Assembly (NCBI GenBank): GCA_963771545.1
Contig: CAVYTX010000002.1
Span: 2,666,001 to 2,730,000, forward strand
Direction of reading: 5' to 3'
From: CAKZLS01 sp963771545
GTDB lineage: Bacteria; Pseudomonadota; Alphaproteobacteria; Rhodospirillales; Defluviicoccaceae
Length of the DNA stretch: 64,000 nt
Part shown: piece by piece, positions 35,812 through 44,922 of the stretch
How positions within the stretch are numbered: position 1 is the stretch's first letter
Layout: each line of letters begins with the position of its first letter
Program-made: the position numbers and the translations under genes
The notes under the pieces: model-generated
Database searches by the model: none
What the model was told of the DNA's origin: nothing
What the model saw: the letters and a program-made list of their open reading frames with translations, nothing else

Positions 35812-37767
35812 CTACTCGGCGGAGTCTTCCCCTTTTTCGCATCCTCGCCCTCGACCGCCTCGTCCGCGTCCGGCTGCCGTGCTCCTCGACCGTCTCGTCG
35901 GCCGACTCGGCGACCGGCTCCTCCGTCGGCGCTTCTGCCGATTCGGGGTCGGCCTGCTCGGCGGGTTCCGAGTCCACGCCAGTCGGAAACATCGTCCTCC
36001 GGGCCGGCCGCCTCCGGCTCACTCTGCGCCGCCTCGGCCCGCTCCGCGGACTCCCGCTTCTCCTTGATGGCGGCGCCCAGAATATCGCCGAGGCTGGCGC
36101 CCGAGTCGGACGAGCCATAGGTGGCGACGGCCTTCTTTTCCTCTTCGATCTCGCGCGCCTTGATCGACAGGACAAGCCGGCGGGTGGAGTGATCGATCTG
36201 GGTCACCTTGGCGTCCACTTTCTCGCCGGGCGCAAATCGATCGGGGCGCTGCTCGCCGCGATCGCGGGACAGATCGACCTTGCGGATCACACCCGGAATG
36301 CCGTCACCGATCTGGACCTCGATCGCGTTATCGAGAATGGCGGTTACGGTTCCGGTCACCACCGCGCCCCGCTTGACGCCGGAAATTCCGGACTCGAACG
36401 GATCGTCCTCGAGCTGCTTGATCCCGAGGCTGATTCGTTCCTTCTCCACGTCCACGTCGAGAATCTTGGCGCTGACGGTATCGCCCTTCTTATAGGGAGC
36501 GACGGCGTCCTCGCCCGATTGGCTCCACGACAGATCCGAAAGATGAACCATGCCGTCGATGTCGCCGGCGAGACCGACAAACAGGCCGAATTCGGTGATG
36601 TTCTTGACCTCGCCCTCGACCAGGGTGCCGAGTGGGAATCTGCTCCAGGAACGCCTCCCACGGATTGGGCAGGCACTGCTTGAGGCCAAGGCTGATGCGG
36701 CGCTTTTCCTTGTCCACGTCGAGCACGACCACCTCCACCTCCTGGCTGGTGGACACGATCTTTCCGGGATGGATATTCTTCTTGGTCCAGCTCATTTCCG
36801 ATACATGGACCAGACCCTCGACGCCCGGCTCCAACTCGATGAACGCGCCGTAATCGGTGATGTTCGTCACCCGGCCCGTGAACTTCGCGCCGATCGGATA
36901 CTTGAGGTCGGCGCCATCCCACGGATCCGCCTCGAGCTGCTTCATGCCGAGTGAAATGCGCTGGGTCTCCGGATTGAAGCGGATGACCTGAACATTCACC
37001 GTTTCGCCGATTTGCAGCGCTTCGGTGGGATGGTTGATCCGCCGCCACGAGATGTCGGTGACGTGCAGCAGGCCGTCGACACCGCCGAGATCCACGAACG
37101 CGCCATAATCGGTGATGTTCTTTACGATACCCTCGAGAACCTGGCCTTCCTTCAGGTTGGCGATCAGTTCGGACCGGGCCTCGGCGCGCGTCTCCTCGAG
37201 CACCGCCCGGCGGGAAACCACGATGTTGTTGCGGGTCCTGTCCATTTTCAGGATCTGGAACGGCTGCGGCGTATTCATCAGCGGGTTGATGTCGCGCACC
37301 GGCCGGATGTCCACCTGGCTCCCCGGCAGAAACGCCACCGCGCCGGACAGATCGACGATGAAACCGCCCTTGACGCGCCCGAAGATCGTTCCGGTAATGC
37401 GCTCGCCGTTGTTGAACGCCTTCTCGAGGGTGTTCCAGGCCTCTTCGCGGCGGGCCTTTTCGCGGCTGAGCTGGATGCTTCCATCCTTGTCCTCGAACCG
37501 TTCCACGAAAACGTCGACGCGGTCGCCAGGCGCCATTGTGACATCCTGACCCGGCGAGATGAACTCCTTCAGCGGCACCCGTCCTTCGGACTTCAGGCCG
37601 ACATCGATAACGACCGCGTCGTTGTCGACGCTGAGGACGGTCCCGGTAACGACCTGGCCTTCGAAGCCATCCTTGTCGCCCATCGACTCGGCGAGCAAAT
37701 CCGCGAAATTCTCGTTTGCGGCGAAAGACGGCTCCTCGGCGGGAGTCCCGGAGGCGGTTGCTGTCAT
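35812..37767 (-). CDS. rpsA: 30S ribosomal protein S1 (about three frame breaks)
   Basis: mRNA-binding ribosomal protein with six S1 OB-fold repeats, e.g. GGFIVDLSGAVAFLPGSQVD, ITDYGAFVDLGGVDGLLHVT, ITDYGAFIELEPGVEGLVHV and ITEFGLFVGLAGDIDGMVHL. Breaks lie near 36640 (before repeat 5), 35985, and in the A5 run near 35830; restoring one A there gives an acidic end finishing GEDSAE. The C-terminal tail after repeat 6 is long and Glu/Ala-rich. ATG 37767 is preferred over an upstream TTG. cmk-rpsA adjacency is nearly universal. Confidence 0.9.
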
Positions 37768-37926
37768 GTGATCGATTGTTCCCAAACTCTTGTCTATGGT
37801 TCCAGGGCCGCCAACGCCCTCTTATCAAACGCGCATGGCGGCAAGGTTGAAATTACAGGCCATCGCGCAGCCGCGGCGATGGCAGTGAAAACGGCGCCGG
37901 GAATTCGCATAGCCGGCACCCGCCCC

Positions 37927-38582
37927 CTAATCCGATGGGCGCTCGGCTGAGACAAGCCGAAGCGCGAGATCAAACACTTCATCGGGATTTAGGGTGCTCG
38001 TGTCGATCAGTAAAGCGTTTTCCGCCGGCGCCAGAGGCGCGGTATCGCGCTCGGAGTCTCGCGTATCGCGGTCCTTCATATCTTTCAGAACGCGGTCATG
38101 TATAGCTTCGACGCCGCGCTCCCGCAACTCCTTAACACGCCGGGCGGCGCGAACCTCAAGGGATGCGGTCACGAACAGCTTGCGATCGGCGTCCGGGCAG
38201 ACCACGGTTCCCACGTCCCGGCCGTCCAGAACCGCACCCGCGGCGCCGCCGGGAGGGCTGGCGGCGAACCGCCGCTGGAAATCGAGCAATGCCGCGCGCA
38301 CCGACGGAAGGCCGCCACCTTGGACGCCGCGTTGGCGGCCTCGTCCCCGCGCAACTCCGGTCGCGTCAGATCCTCCGGGACAAGCGCCCGCGCCGCCGAC
38401 GTGGCGGCGTCCACATCGCCGGGGTCCGCGCCGGACTCGATGGTTTTGTGCCCCACGGCCCGGTAGATCAACCCGGTATCGAGATAGGCATATCCCAGGT
38501 GCTCGGCGATCCGTCGCGCCAGCGTGCCCTTGCCGGCGGCCGCCGGGCCATCGATGGCGATAACAATCGAGCGAGCCTTCAT
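37927..38582 (-). CDS. cmk: Cytidylate kinase (one frame break)
   Basis: Phosphorylates CMP and dCMP. P-loop VIAIDGPAAAGKGTLARRIA at the N-terminus, YLDTGLIYRAVG, and DGRDVGTVVCPDADRKLFVT in the CMP-binding part. The frame breaks near 38315, where one C seems missing between SKVAA and LPSVRAALLDFQ. About 218 residues after repair. Start ATG 38582. Normally aroA is directly upstream; here upstream DNA encodes a divergent HugZ-like protein instead. Confidence 0.9.
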
Positions 38583-38671
38583 GCGCAAAGTTTTCCGAGC
38601 CGACCGGTGACGAGATGGTGGCGCCAAAGCGGCGTTTTAGTTCGCGCTCCACTGAAAAGCAAAGGTTAGGG

Positions 38672-38697
38672 CATCCCGTGTGGCCAATCGCGGGATG
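38672..38697. promoter_or_regulatory. Inverted repeat between divergent cmk and HugZ-like genes
   Basis: CATCCCG and CGGGATG, 7-bp arms with a 12-nt spacer, in the 180-bp intergenic region. Could be an operator for either gene. No promoter boxes of convincing quality were seen around it. Confidence 0.3.
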
Positions 38698-38762
38698 GAT
38701 TTCCCGGCCGCTTTGACCCAAGATGTCGGCTAGGTAAGGAACGGGCGAACGGGGACGTCCCA

Positions 38763-39542
38763 TGGACATATTCACGCATCTCGACACGGCGCCGCGACAC
38801 GAGAACCGGCCGGCCGGCCGGGTCGGGTGATCGAGCTGGCCGCCCGCGGGCTGATGCGGCGCGCCCGTTCGGCGTCGCTGGGAACGTCGCTGCGCGACCG
38901 GGACGGCTGGGCTTACGTGTCGCTGGTGACCGTGGCTTGCGACAGTGACGGCGGACCCCTCCTGTCTGCTGTCCGATCTCGCCGATCACACCCGCAACCT
39001 CGCCGACGATAGTCGCGCATCCTTGCTGTTCGAGGCCGCCTCGGGGCGGGCCAATCCACAGACCGGACCGCGCGTGTCGGTGCTCGGACGGATCGAGAAA
39101 AGCGACGATGACCGTCATCGCCGCCGGTTCCTGGCGCGTCATCACTCGGCTCGCCTGTACGCCGGTTTCAGCGACTTCTTTATTTATAAAATGACGGTGG
39201 AGCGCGCCCACTACGTCGCCGGTTTCGGCCGGGCCCACTGGATCGACGGCGGACGCCCTCCTCGTCGACCAGGCGGCCGCCGGGGACATCGCCGCCAACG
39301 AGCCCCGGTTCCTCGAACACGTGAACACCGAGCGCGCCCACGACGTCACTTTGTTTGCCAATCGCCTACTCGATCGCCAGGGGGATGGCTGGGCCATGAC
39401 CGCCGTCGATCCCGACGGGTGCGATCTTAGACGCAAAAACGCGCTTGCCAGGCTGGACTTTCCCCGTACGGTTGAAAATTCGTCGGTCCTCGACGCCATG
39501 TTGGACGCACTGGCCGAACAGGCGCGATCGGGCGAATCTTGA
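38763..39542 (+). CDS. HugZ-like pyridoxamine-5'-phosphate-oxidase-fold protein with DUF2470 (about three frame breaks)
   Basis: Split-barrel FMN/heme-binding-type protein of about 259 residues. The N-terminal barrel contains ARSASLGTSLRDRDGWAYVS and LLLSDLADHTRNL; the middle has RFLARHHSARLYAGFSDFFI; the C-terminal DUF2470 domain has EHVNTERAHDVTLFA, then MTAVDPDGCDL. HugZ relatives break down heme for iron. Frames change near 38826, 38960 and 39255. Start ATG 38763 with GGGGA upstream. No heme-uptake genes are nearby, so the exact role is uncertain. Confidence 0.75.
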
Positions 39543-39795
39543 GACAACGGTCGGAGCACACTCGGAATCGCTGTAGCTTCAATAGGTTGGCGTTGTGGCG
39601 CCGCGGCAATCGACATCTGCAATCGCTGCAATTCAGCCCTGTTTCGCTTGCGCGCAACAAAGAATCATTACAAAATACTCCAATTGAAGAACGCGGGATC
39701 ATTCTAATCATTGCGCATCCAGCCGTCCGCTGTTTGACACCGAATTGAGGGTCTTAAAGCGGGAAACCATAACTTTACTCCGCGAGGGAAAACTC

Positions 39796-41624
39796 ATGAC
39801 GTCTAAAACCTCGAATGCCAAACTGCTTGCCTGGGTCGACGAATGGGCGGCGCTGTGCAAGCCCGATCAAGTCCACTGGTGCGACGGCTCGCAAGAGGAG
39901 TACGATCGCCTATGCGGGGAGCTGGTCGACGCCGGCGTCTACACCCGCTTGAACCCGGAAAAACGGCCGGGCTCCTATCTCTGCCGGTCGCACCCCAGCG
40001 ACGTGGCGCGGGTGGAAAACCGCACGTTTATCTGCTCGAAGAAAGAAGAAGACGCCGGGATCACCAACAATTGGATGGACCCGGACGAGATGAAAGCCAT
40101 CCTGAAGAAGCAATTCGACGGCTGCATGACCGGCCGGACCATGTATGTGATTCCGTTCAGCATGGGACCGCTGGGCTCGCCCATCGCCCAGATCGGCGTG
40201 CAGCTCTCCAACTCGGCGTATGTGGCCACCAACATGCGGATCATGACCCGCATGGGTCAGAAGGTCCTCGACGTGCTGGGCAACGACGAGTTCATTCCGT
40301 GCGTGCACTCGGTGGGCTATCCGCTGAAGCCCGGCCAGGAAGACCTGGCATGGCCATGCGAGCCGAACATCGACAACAAGTACATCTGCCACTTCCCCGA
40401 AACCTATGAAATCATCTCGTATGGAAGCGGCTACGGCGGCAACGCGCTGCTCGGCAAGAAGTGCCTGGCGCTGCGCATCGCCTCGTGCAAGGCCCGCGAC
40501 GAAGGCTGGCTCGCCGAGCACATGCTGATCCTCGGCCTCGAATCCCCCGAGGGCGAAAAGACCTACGTGGGCGCGGCCTTCCCGAGCGCCTGCGGCAAGA
40601 CCAACCTGGCCATGATCCTTCCGCCCGAGGGCTTCGAGGGCTGGAAGGCGCTGACCGTGGGCGACGACATCGCCTGGATGCGGCCGGGCCCCGACGGGTC
40701 CCTGCGGGCGATCAACCCCGAGTACGGCTTCTTCGGCGTGGCGCCGGGAACGTCCTACAACTCCAACCCCATGGCCATGGAGTCCATCAAGGCCAACAGC
40801 ATCTTCACCAACGTGGCGCTCACCGATGACGGCGACGTCTGGTGGGAAGGCATGGACGGCGATCCGCCGGCCCACGCCATCGACTGGAAGGGCAACGACT
40901 GGACCCCGGACTCCGACACTCCGGCGGCCCATCCGAACGCCCGGTTCACCGCTCCGGCCGGACAGTGTCCGACCATCGACCCCAACTGGGAAGATCCGGC
41001 GGGCGTGCCCATCAAGGCGTTCCTGTTCGGCGGCCGTCTGTCCAAGACGTTCCCGCTGGTCTACGAGGCCCGCGACTGGAACCACGGCGTGTTCATGGCG
41101 GCGACCATGGGTTCGGAAGCCACCGCGGCCGCCATCGGCCAGGAAGCCATCCGCCGCGACCCCTTCGCCATGCTGCCGTTCATCGGCTACAACATGGCCA
41201 AGTACTGGGCCAACTGGCTTAGCTGGGGCAGACCGCACGGACGTGGAACTGCCGAAGATCTTCCGCACCAACTGGTTCCGCCGGGACGAAAACGGCAAGT
41301 TCATCTGGCCCGGCTTCGGTCAGAACATGCGGGTGCTGAAGTGGGTCGTGGACCGCGTCACACGGCAAAGCCGACGCCGTCGAAAGCCCGTTTGGCCTGA
41401 TGCCGCGTTACGAGGACATCACCTGGGCCGGTCTCGACTTCAGCAAGGAGAAGTACAAGGGCATCACCGACATCAATCGTGAAGGCGCCATGGCCGAGGC
41501 GGAAGCCCTCAAGGACTACTTCGCCAAATTCGGCAAGGACCTGCCTCCGGAAATGGAGAAACAGCGCCAAGCCCTGGCCGATCGCGCCAAGAAGGCGCCG
41601 GAAGTCTGGAGTTCCGCCGCCTAG
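39796..41624 (+). CDS. pckG: Phosphoenolpyruvate carboxykinase, GTP type (two frame breaks)
   Basis: Converts oxaloacetate and GTP to PEP, first committed step of gluconeogenesis. The P-loop with reactive Cys, AAFPSACGKTNLAM, and the metal/substrate motif TVGDDIAWMRPGPDG are those of GTP-dependent enzymes, not the ATP-dependent PckA usual in rhizobia. About 609 residues. Frames break near 41230 (after YWANWL) and 41360. Start ATG 39796 follows GAGGG. A strong terminator follows. In many relatives a pck gene is divergent from chvI. Confidence 0.9.
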
Positions 41625-41648
41625 GCGATCTCCCAGATCGTGCGACGG

Positions 41649-41678
41649 AAAGCCGGCCCTCGGGCCGGCTTTCTTTTT
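41649..41678 (+). terminator. Rho-independent terminator of pckG
   Basis: AAAGCCGGCCC, loop TC, GGGCCGGCTTT, followed by CTTTTT. The perfect 11-bp stem with a T-run sits 24 nt after the pckG stop and also faces the convergent NifX-like gene. Confidence 0.95.
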
Positions 41679-41715
41679 GGGTGAGGTCCTCGTCGTTCCA
41701 CCGCAATCGGCGCCG

Positions 41716-42069
41716 CTAACCGTGGCCGCGTTCAACGCTCTGCTTCAACGTTCCGACCGGGCCCGCCAAGAAGTCGTTGATCGCCTTGATGGGGTCGTTC
41801 TCCTTGGTCACAACGGCGACGATACCGTGTTTCGCCATGCGCCGCGAGCACCCCTCCCCGCACGATCCCGCGATCACCACGTCGACGGCGTAAAGCGGGT
41901 GAGGCCCGTCGCCGCGGAACTCATGAAGCGACATGTCCTTGGGCAGGTCGAGGCGCTCGACCTCCTCCGGTTCCTGATCCGGCGCGGCCTCGTAGACGAG
42001 AAACCGGCGCGTTTTGCCGGCGTGGGGAGTGATGGTGCGAAAGTTTTGGCTGGTGACCGCGATTTTCAT
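41716..42069 (-). CDS. NifX/NifB-type (dinitrogenase FeMo-cofactor-binding fold) protein
   Basis: A 117-residue protein of the PF02579 fold, seen in NifX, NafY and many stand-alone proteins that carry metal clusters. N-terminus MKIAVTSQNFRTITPHAGKT and central VDVVIAGSCGEGCSRRMAK with two Cys that could bind a metal. Start ATG 42069 has GAGGAG 8 nt upstream. No nif genes are in the window, so a nitrogenase role is unlikely. Last gene of the 41.7-46.4 kb redox operon; a metal-carrier role for that system is an inference. Confidence 0.8.
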   Translation of the reverse strand: MKIAVTSQNFRTITPHAGKTRRFLVYEAAPDQEPEEVERLDLPKDMSLHEFRGDGPHPLYAVDVVIAGSCGEGCSRRMAKHGIVAVVTKENDPIKAINDFLAGPVGTLKQSVERGHG

Positions 42070-42101
42070 GATCAATCTCCTCGAGTCCGGCGGTCCGGAA
42101 G

Positions 42102-43091
42102 TTAGTGGCATCCGCACGGCATGGTATTGGTCACTTGGTCGGCCGTCGCCAGACGCCACCACTGTTCATTGAACGCTAGCGGAATCGTCCACGTGGCGCC
42201 ACCGAACGTTAAACTTCGGAGCGTATGGCCGTGGCCATGCTCTCGACCCGCGGAAGAGCAGTCGCTCCCGTGATTACATCGGGCCCTGCTGTCCAGAAGC
42301 GGCGTCCACGGTGGCGTCAGAAGGTCCGAACACATTCTGTCTTCCATTGGCGAGGCCGAGCGTTCGCTGTCCGCCGAGCACGCCACCAGCAACGATTTGA
42401 ACGCCAGATCGTTGGCCTCGCGACACTCGAAATCCCCGCCTTCCGCCTCCACGAACTCGAAGCCGGGCTGACGGCTCAGAATGATCCGCGCCGGCGCCGT
42501 CCGCGTCAGAAACGAATGAAGGCCGACGAAGGCATCGAACAAGGGATAGCCGAGATCCCAGGCCGGCAGTTCCCGGACCGTGGCTTCGGGGCCCGGATCG
42601 GCCGGGCGCCGGCGGTAGCGCATTCGGTCGAGGCTGGAGTACGCGAGGCAGGCCCGGCCGCGCGCGACATCGTCGACGAACTCCATGGACGCCACATGAA
42701 ACAAGTCCTCGGGTATCCTATCCTGGCCGTGGAAGGTCGGCGTATAGGTGTGGTCGAATAGCGGCCCCTCGATCAGCGATCGTTCGCGCTCGGAATAGTG
42801 CTTGAAGGCAGGTTCGTCGGGGGAAGGGAAGTAACGGATGGACAGCAGGCCGCGCGGAACCGGGGTCCCGCCGTCGCCGCCGACATCGGCGGTCTCCAGC
42901 CGAATGCGATACGCTCCCCGCGAAATGTTCAACCAGACATACCACGCGGGACGGTCGTCTGCGTCCGGGCCTCCCCAGACCTCGCTCACGCCCTTCAGAT
43001 CGAGAGTGTCGCGGACGGCATCAATGGCGAAACCGCGTGCGATCATCGCGCCGATTTTGACGCGGAAGTGTTCCTCAGCGCTCGCCGGCAT
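42102..43091 (-). CDS. Uncharacterised protein with Cys/His-rich C-terminus
   Basis: I do not recognise this 329-residue protein. It is soluble-looking, without signal peptide or membrane helix. Features: N-terminal VKIGAMIARGFAIDAVRD, a middle rich in Trp, Tyr and Asp, and a final 65 residues with CNHGSDC, HGHGH and a terminal CGCH, which could bind metal. The start at ATG 43091 overlaps the preceding small gene by 17 nt, so translation is coupled. A frame error inside the unusual C-terminus cannot be excluded. Confidence 0.65.
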   Translation of the reverse strand: MPASAEEHFRVKIGAMIARGFAIDAVRDTLDLKGVSEVWGGPDADDRPAWYVWLNISRGAYRIRLETADVGGDGGTPVPRGLLSIRYFPSPDEPAFKHYSERERSLIEGPLFDHTYTPTFHGQDRIPEDLFHVASMEFVDDVARGRACLAYSSLDRMRYRRRPADPGPEATVRELPAWDLGYPLFDAFVGLHSFLTRTAPARIILSRQPGFEFVEAEGGDFECREANDLAFKSLLVACSADSERSASPMEDRMCSDLLTPPWTPLLDSRARCNHGSDCSSAGREHGHGHTLRSLTFGGATWTIPLAFNEQWWRLATADQVTNTMPCGCH

Positions 43092-43353
43092 CGTCTTTCG
43101 TCCCTTGGGCCAGGGCCTTGGCGACGCGCGTGTAATCCGCATCGCCTGCGGACACGCCGGACCGGCGGGCGGCGTCGGCCAGCACGTCGGGACCGAACGC
43201 CATCAATTCGAACTCGTAAACCCGTTGCTCGTCTTCCAGGCGGGTGGCTTCCGCCAGCGCCCGGCGTGTTTCGGCCAGGGGTTCGATCACGTGCTCGCGC
43301 AGGACGCGGGAAAAGAGGCTTCGCCGTCCGTGGTCGACGGTTTCGCCGGTCAT
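43075..43353 (-). CDS. Small uncharacterised helical protein
   Basis: A 92-residue, charged, mostly helical protein (LREHVIEPLAETRRALAEAT) ending AQGTKDDAGER, with no signal peptide. Family not recognised. Its ATG lies in the ATGA overlap with the upstream membrane-protein gene and its end overlaps the next gene, so it is firmly inside the operon. It may be a subunit or assembly factor of the membrane protein. Confidence 0.65.
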   Translation of the reverse strand: MTGETVDHGRRSLFSRVLREHVIEPLAETRRALAEATRLEDEQRVYEFELMAFGPDVLADAARRSGVSAGDADYTRVAKALAQGTKDDAGER

Positions 43354-44591
43354 GGCTTGACACTCCGGGTCAGCGGCCACCCTCGGAAGAACTCGGCCTG
43401 AATCAGAACCACGGCAAGGAAAAGCAGGGTCCAAACCAGCGGCGTGTCCTCGGGCTGGGCGACGCCGGGGACCTTGCCGAGAAGCAGCGTCGACGTCGGC
43501 GAATAGTAGAACGCGTAGAACAGCGCCCCGCCTACCGCCGCCGCCGCCGTCCGGATCGCCGCTCGCGCCGCAAGGGGTCCCGCGTGGACGATGTTGGCGA
43601 AGTACGTCTTGACGATGAATGCCGAGAGGATGACGAAACCGGCGATCTCGCCCGCGTGCAGATAGCGGAAATAGGGCGCATCGGTGTACTGCCCGCCCTC
43701 GAAGGGCTCGTACCAGACGAAGTCCATGCCCTTGAGCATGATCCAGAACGTGACCGCCCCGAGGACGCAGGTGCCCGCCAGCGCGGCCATGCCGCGCGCG
43801 AAGCCGCCCTCGCCGCTTCCGTCCAACGGCTTCCATGGATGGCCCTCCCAAAGCAGATCGGAAATGACGATCCACATCACCATGCACAGCAGCAAACCCA
43901 GGTTGAAATAGGCGCTGGAGGTTTGCGCGAAGGCGGACCACCACGGCTCGACGCCCGCCATGGTTTGCGCCGGATAGAACAGATAGCTGACGTGAGGGTG
44001 GAACAGCACCACATAGACGATGGTCGACAGCAGCCCGACGGTGGAGAGCTTGGCCAGAGCCCGGCCGCCGGCGGTCGCTTCTTTCCATGGCCACTTGCCA
44101 AAGCCCACGGACCAGAGCATGGCGACCCACAGGAAGGCCGTGAACACGTAGACGATCGCCGTCGACGCATTCTCGCGGGCATTGAAGATCTCGGCGCCCG
44201 TGCCCCCCGCTCTGACGATGGAATACGGGCTAAAATAGGTGATGCCGAACCGGCCGATAAACCCCCAGAAAAACCCGTAGACCAGAACCCACGTCAGGAT
44301 CAGGGCCGCCGCCGTCAGCATGCAGCCCCTCGGCGGATCTCCCATTTTGGTGTCATGCAACGGATAACAGGCGATCACCTTGGCGATCAGGACGATGGCG
44401 GACACCAACACGACGATCAGCGAAAAACCGTACATGGGCGTGTAGAGCGCCATCACCCCATTGGGATGGAGAAAAACGTACCACAAAATCCAGACGAGCC
44501 CGAAGGCGGCGACGAGATTGACGAGCCCGAACACCGGACTTGATCGTTCCCGCGCGATGCCGGGACTCATCGAGTGCGCTGTTGCCACCAT
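43350..44591 (-). CDS. Polytopic membrane protein of unknown family (about 10 TM)
   Basis: 413 residues with about ten hydrophobic helices and many Trp, Tyr and Phe near the membrane faces (YGFFWGFIGRFGITYFSPYS; FGKWPWKEA; FWIMLKGMDFVWYEPFEGGQ). His residues sit near several helix ends (FHPHVSY, WEGHPW, LHAGEIAG) and could ligate heme or metal. It resembles quinol- or monooxygenase-type membrane subunits only in general character; no family was recognised, and it is not NrfD. ATG 44591 has AAGGAGG 5 nt upstream. Encoded after a c-type cytochrome, so an electron-transfer partnership is plausible. Confidence 0.75.
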   Translation of the reverse strand: MVATAHSMSPGIARERSSPVFGLVNLVAAFGLVWILWYVFLHPNGVMALYTPMYGFSLIVVLVSAIVLIAKVIACYPLHDTKMGDPPRGCMLTAAALILTWVLVYGFFWGFIGRFGITYFSPYSIVRAGGTGAEIFNARENASTAIVYVFTAFLWVAMLWSVGFGKWPWKEATAGGRALAKLSTVGLLSTIVYVVLFHPHVSYLFYPAQTMAGVEPWWSAFAQTSSAYFNLGLLLCMVMWIVISDLLWEGHPWKPLDGSGEGGFARGMAALAGTCVLGAVTFWIMLKGMDFVWYEPFEGGQYTDAPYFRYLHAGEIAGFVILSAFIVKTYFANIVHAGPLAARAAIRTAAAAVGGALFYAFYYSPTSTLLLGKVPGVAQPEDTPLVWTLLFLAVVLIQAEFFRGWPLTRSVKP

Positions 44592-44626
44592 TGTGTCCTC
44601 CTTCCGGGTGCTGTTCGCCCGGTTTG

Positions 44627-44922
44627 CTAGTGTCCGCGCGGTCCGGTTGCCGGGACCGAGTTCAAGTAGGCCCTGAGGTGCGCCACGTCCTCGTCCCACA
44701 GCAGCCCGAGCGTGGCCATTTGCGGGTCGATCTTGCGCATGTCGTTTCCGACCCGGTCGCCGAGCCCCGCGAGCCTCTCGATGGTGTGGCAACCGGCGCA
44801 CTTCCTCGCGAAAAGGACCTGTCCGGCGGCGGCGTCGCGCGCGGAGCGGCCGCCGCCGAAAGAGCCGGGATCACCATCAGCGCAACCGCCCAGACCCAGT
44901 TAAAACGTGACCGTGTCGCCAT
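44627..44922 (-). CDS. Small exported c-type cytochrome (one frame break)
   Basis: About 98 residues. An N-terminal signal peptide (VWAVALMVIPALSAAAA) is followed, after a frame break near 44840 in a GCCGCCGCC run, by the heme site LFARKCAGCHTIERL and MRKIDPQMATLGLLWDED, the distal Met region. It is a monoheme class-I cytochrome expected in the periplasm. Start ATG 44922 overlaps the MBL gene end by 23 nt, so it is co-translated in the operon. The break is probably a sequence error. Confidence 0.78.
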
